Below are positions 3,909 through 5,077 of a stretch of 5,077 nt of DNA, one piece after another. Numbering within the stretch: the first letter of the stretch is position 1; every line of letters starts with the position of its first letter. Origin of the DNA: an uncultured Candidatus Saccharibacteria bacterium (GTDB lineage: Bacteria > Patescibacteria > Saccharimonadia > Saccharimonadales > UBA6022); NCBI GenBank assembly GCA_946886725.1, contig CAMPJF010000075.1:1-5077 (forward strand), written 5' to 3'. Below the pieces are notes generated by a model that saw nothing but the letters and a program-made list of their open reading frames with translations, had not been told where the DNA came from and made no database searches. Position numbers and translations under genes: made by a program.

Positions 3909-5077
3909 TTATCCTCTTAAATGCTTGATGACCTTACCGAACCAGACTGCACTTGGTCGCAATGCGCGCTGATTCGTCTTGCGATCGACAGCTACTAATC
4001 CAAAGCGAGGCCAAAATCCTTTATCCCACTCAAAATTATCCAGCAAGCTCCAATGTAAATAGCCGTCGAGCTTAACGCCATTGTTCATTGATTTTTGCAT
4101 GGCAAGTAACGTCTGCGTTAGCCACCACTGCCGCTGATTATCCTCGCTGTCGGCAATGCCGTTCTCGGTAATGATAATGGGTAAATTATATTTATCATAG
4201 AGACGCTCTAGAGCATATTGTAGATTCTCCGGGCTAAGATCCCAGCCCAAGTCGCTCACTTTTATATCGGGATTGTGCACACGGTAGCCATAAACACGAT
4301 CGCTAAAATAATAGTTCACGCCCAACCAGTCACACTGCTTGACGACCTTTCGAAGAAAGTAATCGTCCCGAACATACTGCAATATATTTGCAGTCACCCT
4401 GCTTAGCCATGCGTCATCACCTGCATACACATAGCTTGTGTTTTTTGCGACTGAAACTTTGTAGCGACGATTTATTCCGTGAATCGTTTTGGCTGCCTGA
4501 TTATGCGCATGCGCCAGATTATTCGTGACGCGCCAAGCTTGCCACCGACTGGTTCGCTGAGGTGGCCAGTGCCCCATCAGGTAACTCTCCGCAACGTACA
4601 CTTCTGGCTCGTTCAGGGTTACGACATATCGTATACCAGTCCCCAGCTCGCGCACGATCTTCTCAGCAAAGCGCGTAAAGTATTTGATATTACCTCGCTT
4701 CTCAAATCCACCAATTTCAGTAAACCAAACCGGTAACGTAAAATGAAATAATGTCAGGACCGGCTCGATACCGCGACGCTTTAGCTGCTCGACATATCGT
4801 TTATAATGTTCGATCTCCTTAGGATCCCACGCACCCTCTTTCGGTTCGATTCGAGACCACTCGACACTAAACCGAAATGCATTCATATTCATCTTTTTCA
4901 ACAGATCAAAGTCTGCCTCATACATACCGTAATGATCAGTTCCTTTAGCTGAAACATAATTATTCGGATCTTTCGCCTGCGCTTTGATTCGTGGCCAACT
5001 TTCTAAATCACTAAAATGATATTCCGACTGAGCGGCGAGCGCTTTTGTGTGTTCGTACTCCCAGACGGTCCATTGAT
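3909..5077 (-). CDS. glycoside hydrolase family 1 beta-glycosidase, N-terminus outside window
   Basis: The frame is open to the right edge, so the gene starts beyond 5077; 389 codons including the stop are complete here. The visible protein begins QWTVWEYEHTKALAAQS, the usual GH1 region about 20-30 residues from the start, so the internal ATG at 4925 is not the start. GH1 landmarks (visible-fragment numbering): FHFTLPVW with H111; the acid/base motif TLNEP with E156; GVNYY at 252-256; the nucleophile motif ITENG with E304; and HWSLLDNFEW at 341-350. The E-W pair that contacts unphosphorylated glycone hydroxyls is present, which argues against a 6-phospho-beta-glycosidase. No signal peptide can be assessed. 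The expected full length, about 410-420 residues, is compact for GH1. The enzyme should hydrolyse beta-glucosides or beta-galactosides by a retaining mechanism. It is coupled to yvcK downstream. Confidence 0.93.
   Translation of the reverse strand, partial: QWTVWEYEHTKALAAQSEYHFSDLESWPRIKAQAKDPNNYVSAKGTDHYGMYEADFDLLKKMNMNAFRFSVEWSRIEPKEGAWDPKEIEHYKRYVEQLKRRGIEPVLTLFHFTLPVWFTEIGGFEKRGNIKYFTRFAEKIVRELGTGIRYVVTLNEPEVYVAESYLMGHWPPQRTSRWQAWRVTNNLAHAHNQAAKTIHGINRRYKVSVAKNTSYVYAGDDAWLSRVTANILQYVRDDYFLRKVVKQCDWLGVNYYFSDRVYGYRVHNPDIKVSDLGWDLSPENLQYALERLYDKYNLPIIITENGIADSEDNQRQWWLTQTLLAMQKSMNNGVKLDGYLHWSLLDNFEWDKGFWPRFGLVAVDRKTNQRALRPSAVWFGKVIKHLRG

Noticed and set aside
3909..4925. GH1 starting at the internal ATG (4925)
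   Set aside because: The same frame stays open for 50 more codons to the window edge and encodes conserved GH1 N-terminal sequence (QWTVWE...).

Overview
All recognisable genes in this window lie on the minus strand, so transcription runs from high to low coordinates. In that order they are: a GH1 beta-glycosidase that runs off the right edge, yvcK, a 67-residue one-helix membrane protein, a strong terminator, then the start of a division and cell-wall (dcw) cluster: mraZ, rsmH, ftsL and the first 43 codons of ftsI. The compact MraZ, the RsmH motif wording (LDLTAGYGGHA), the short GH1 and the reduced dcw order suggest a Candidate Phyla Radiation bacterium, most likely Saccharibacteria (TM7). 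This assignment rests on protein flavour only, with no 16S in the window, and I hold it at moderate confidence. The standard genetic code fits every frame.

Right part (2506-5077): GH1 and yvcK are joined by a TAA-AAT-ATG junction with a Shine-Dalgarno sequence inside the GH1 tail, so they are probably co-transcribed and coupled. The small membrane protein has its own sigma70-type promoter (TTGACA, 17 bp, TGC-TAAATT). It lies so close to the ATG that the mRNA should be almost leaderless. A perfect 14-bp stem followed by T5 on either strand (2471-2505) insulates this block from the dcw cluster.

Centre (2250-2470): the mraZ control region has a readable promoter (TTGTCG, 17 bp, TATAGT), TGGGT-type MraZ boxes at about 10-bp phasing around the -10, and, further upstream, a convergent pair of DnaA boxes, one a perfect TTATCCACA.

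Left part (1-2249): MraZ (regulator), RsmH (16S rRNA m4C1402 methyltransferase), FtsL (divisome scaffold) and FtsI (septal transpeptidase) form the classic order. Unusually, the genes are separated by long spacers. The 333-bp mraZ-rsmH gap holds the most striking signal in the window: two 28-nt arms that pair at 26 of 28 positions on the minus strand and enclose about 190 nt with further hairpins and three anti-Shine-Dalgarno-like CACCU motifs. A second inverted repeat would compete with the long stem, so the region looks like a structured, possibly switching, leader RNA; a small mobile element is the main alternative. The 178-bp rsmH-ftsL gap holds a possible 23-codon ORF and a 10-bp GC-rich hairpin with an A6 loop.
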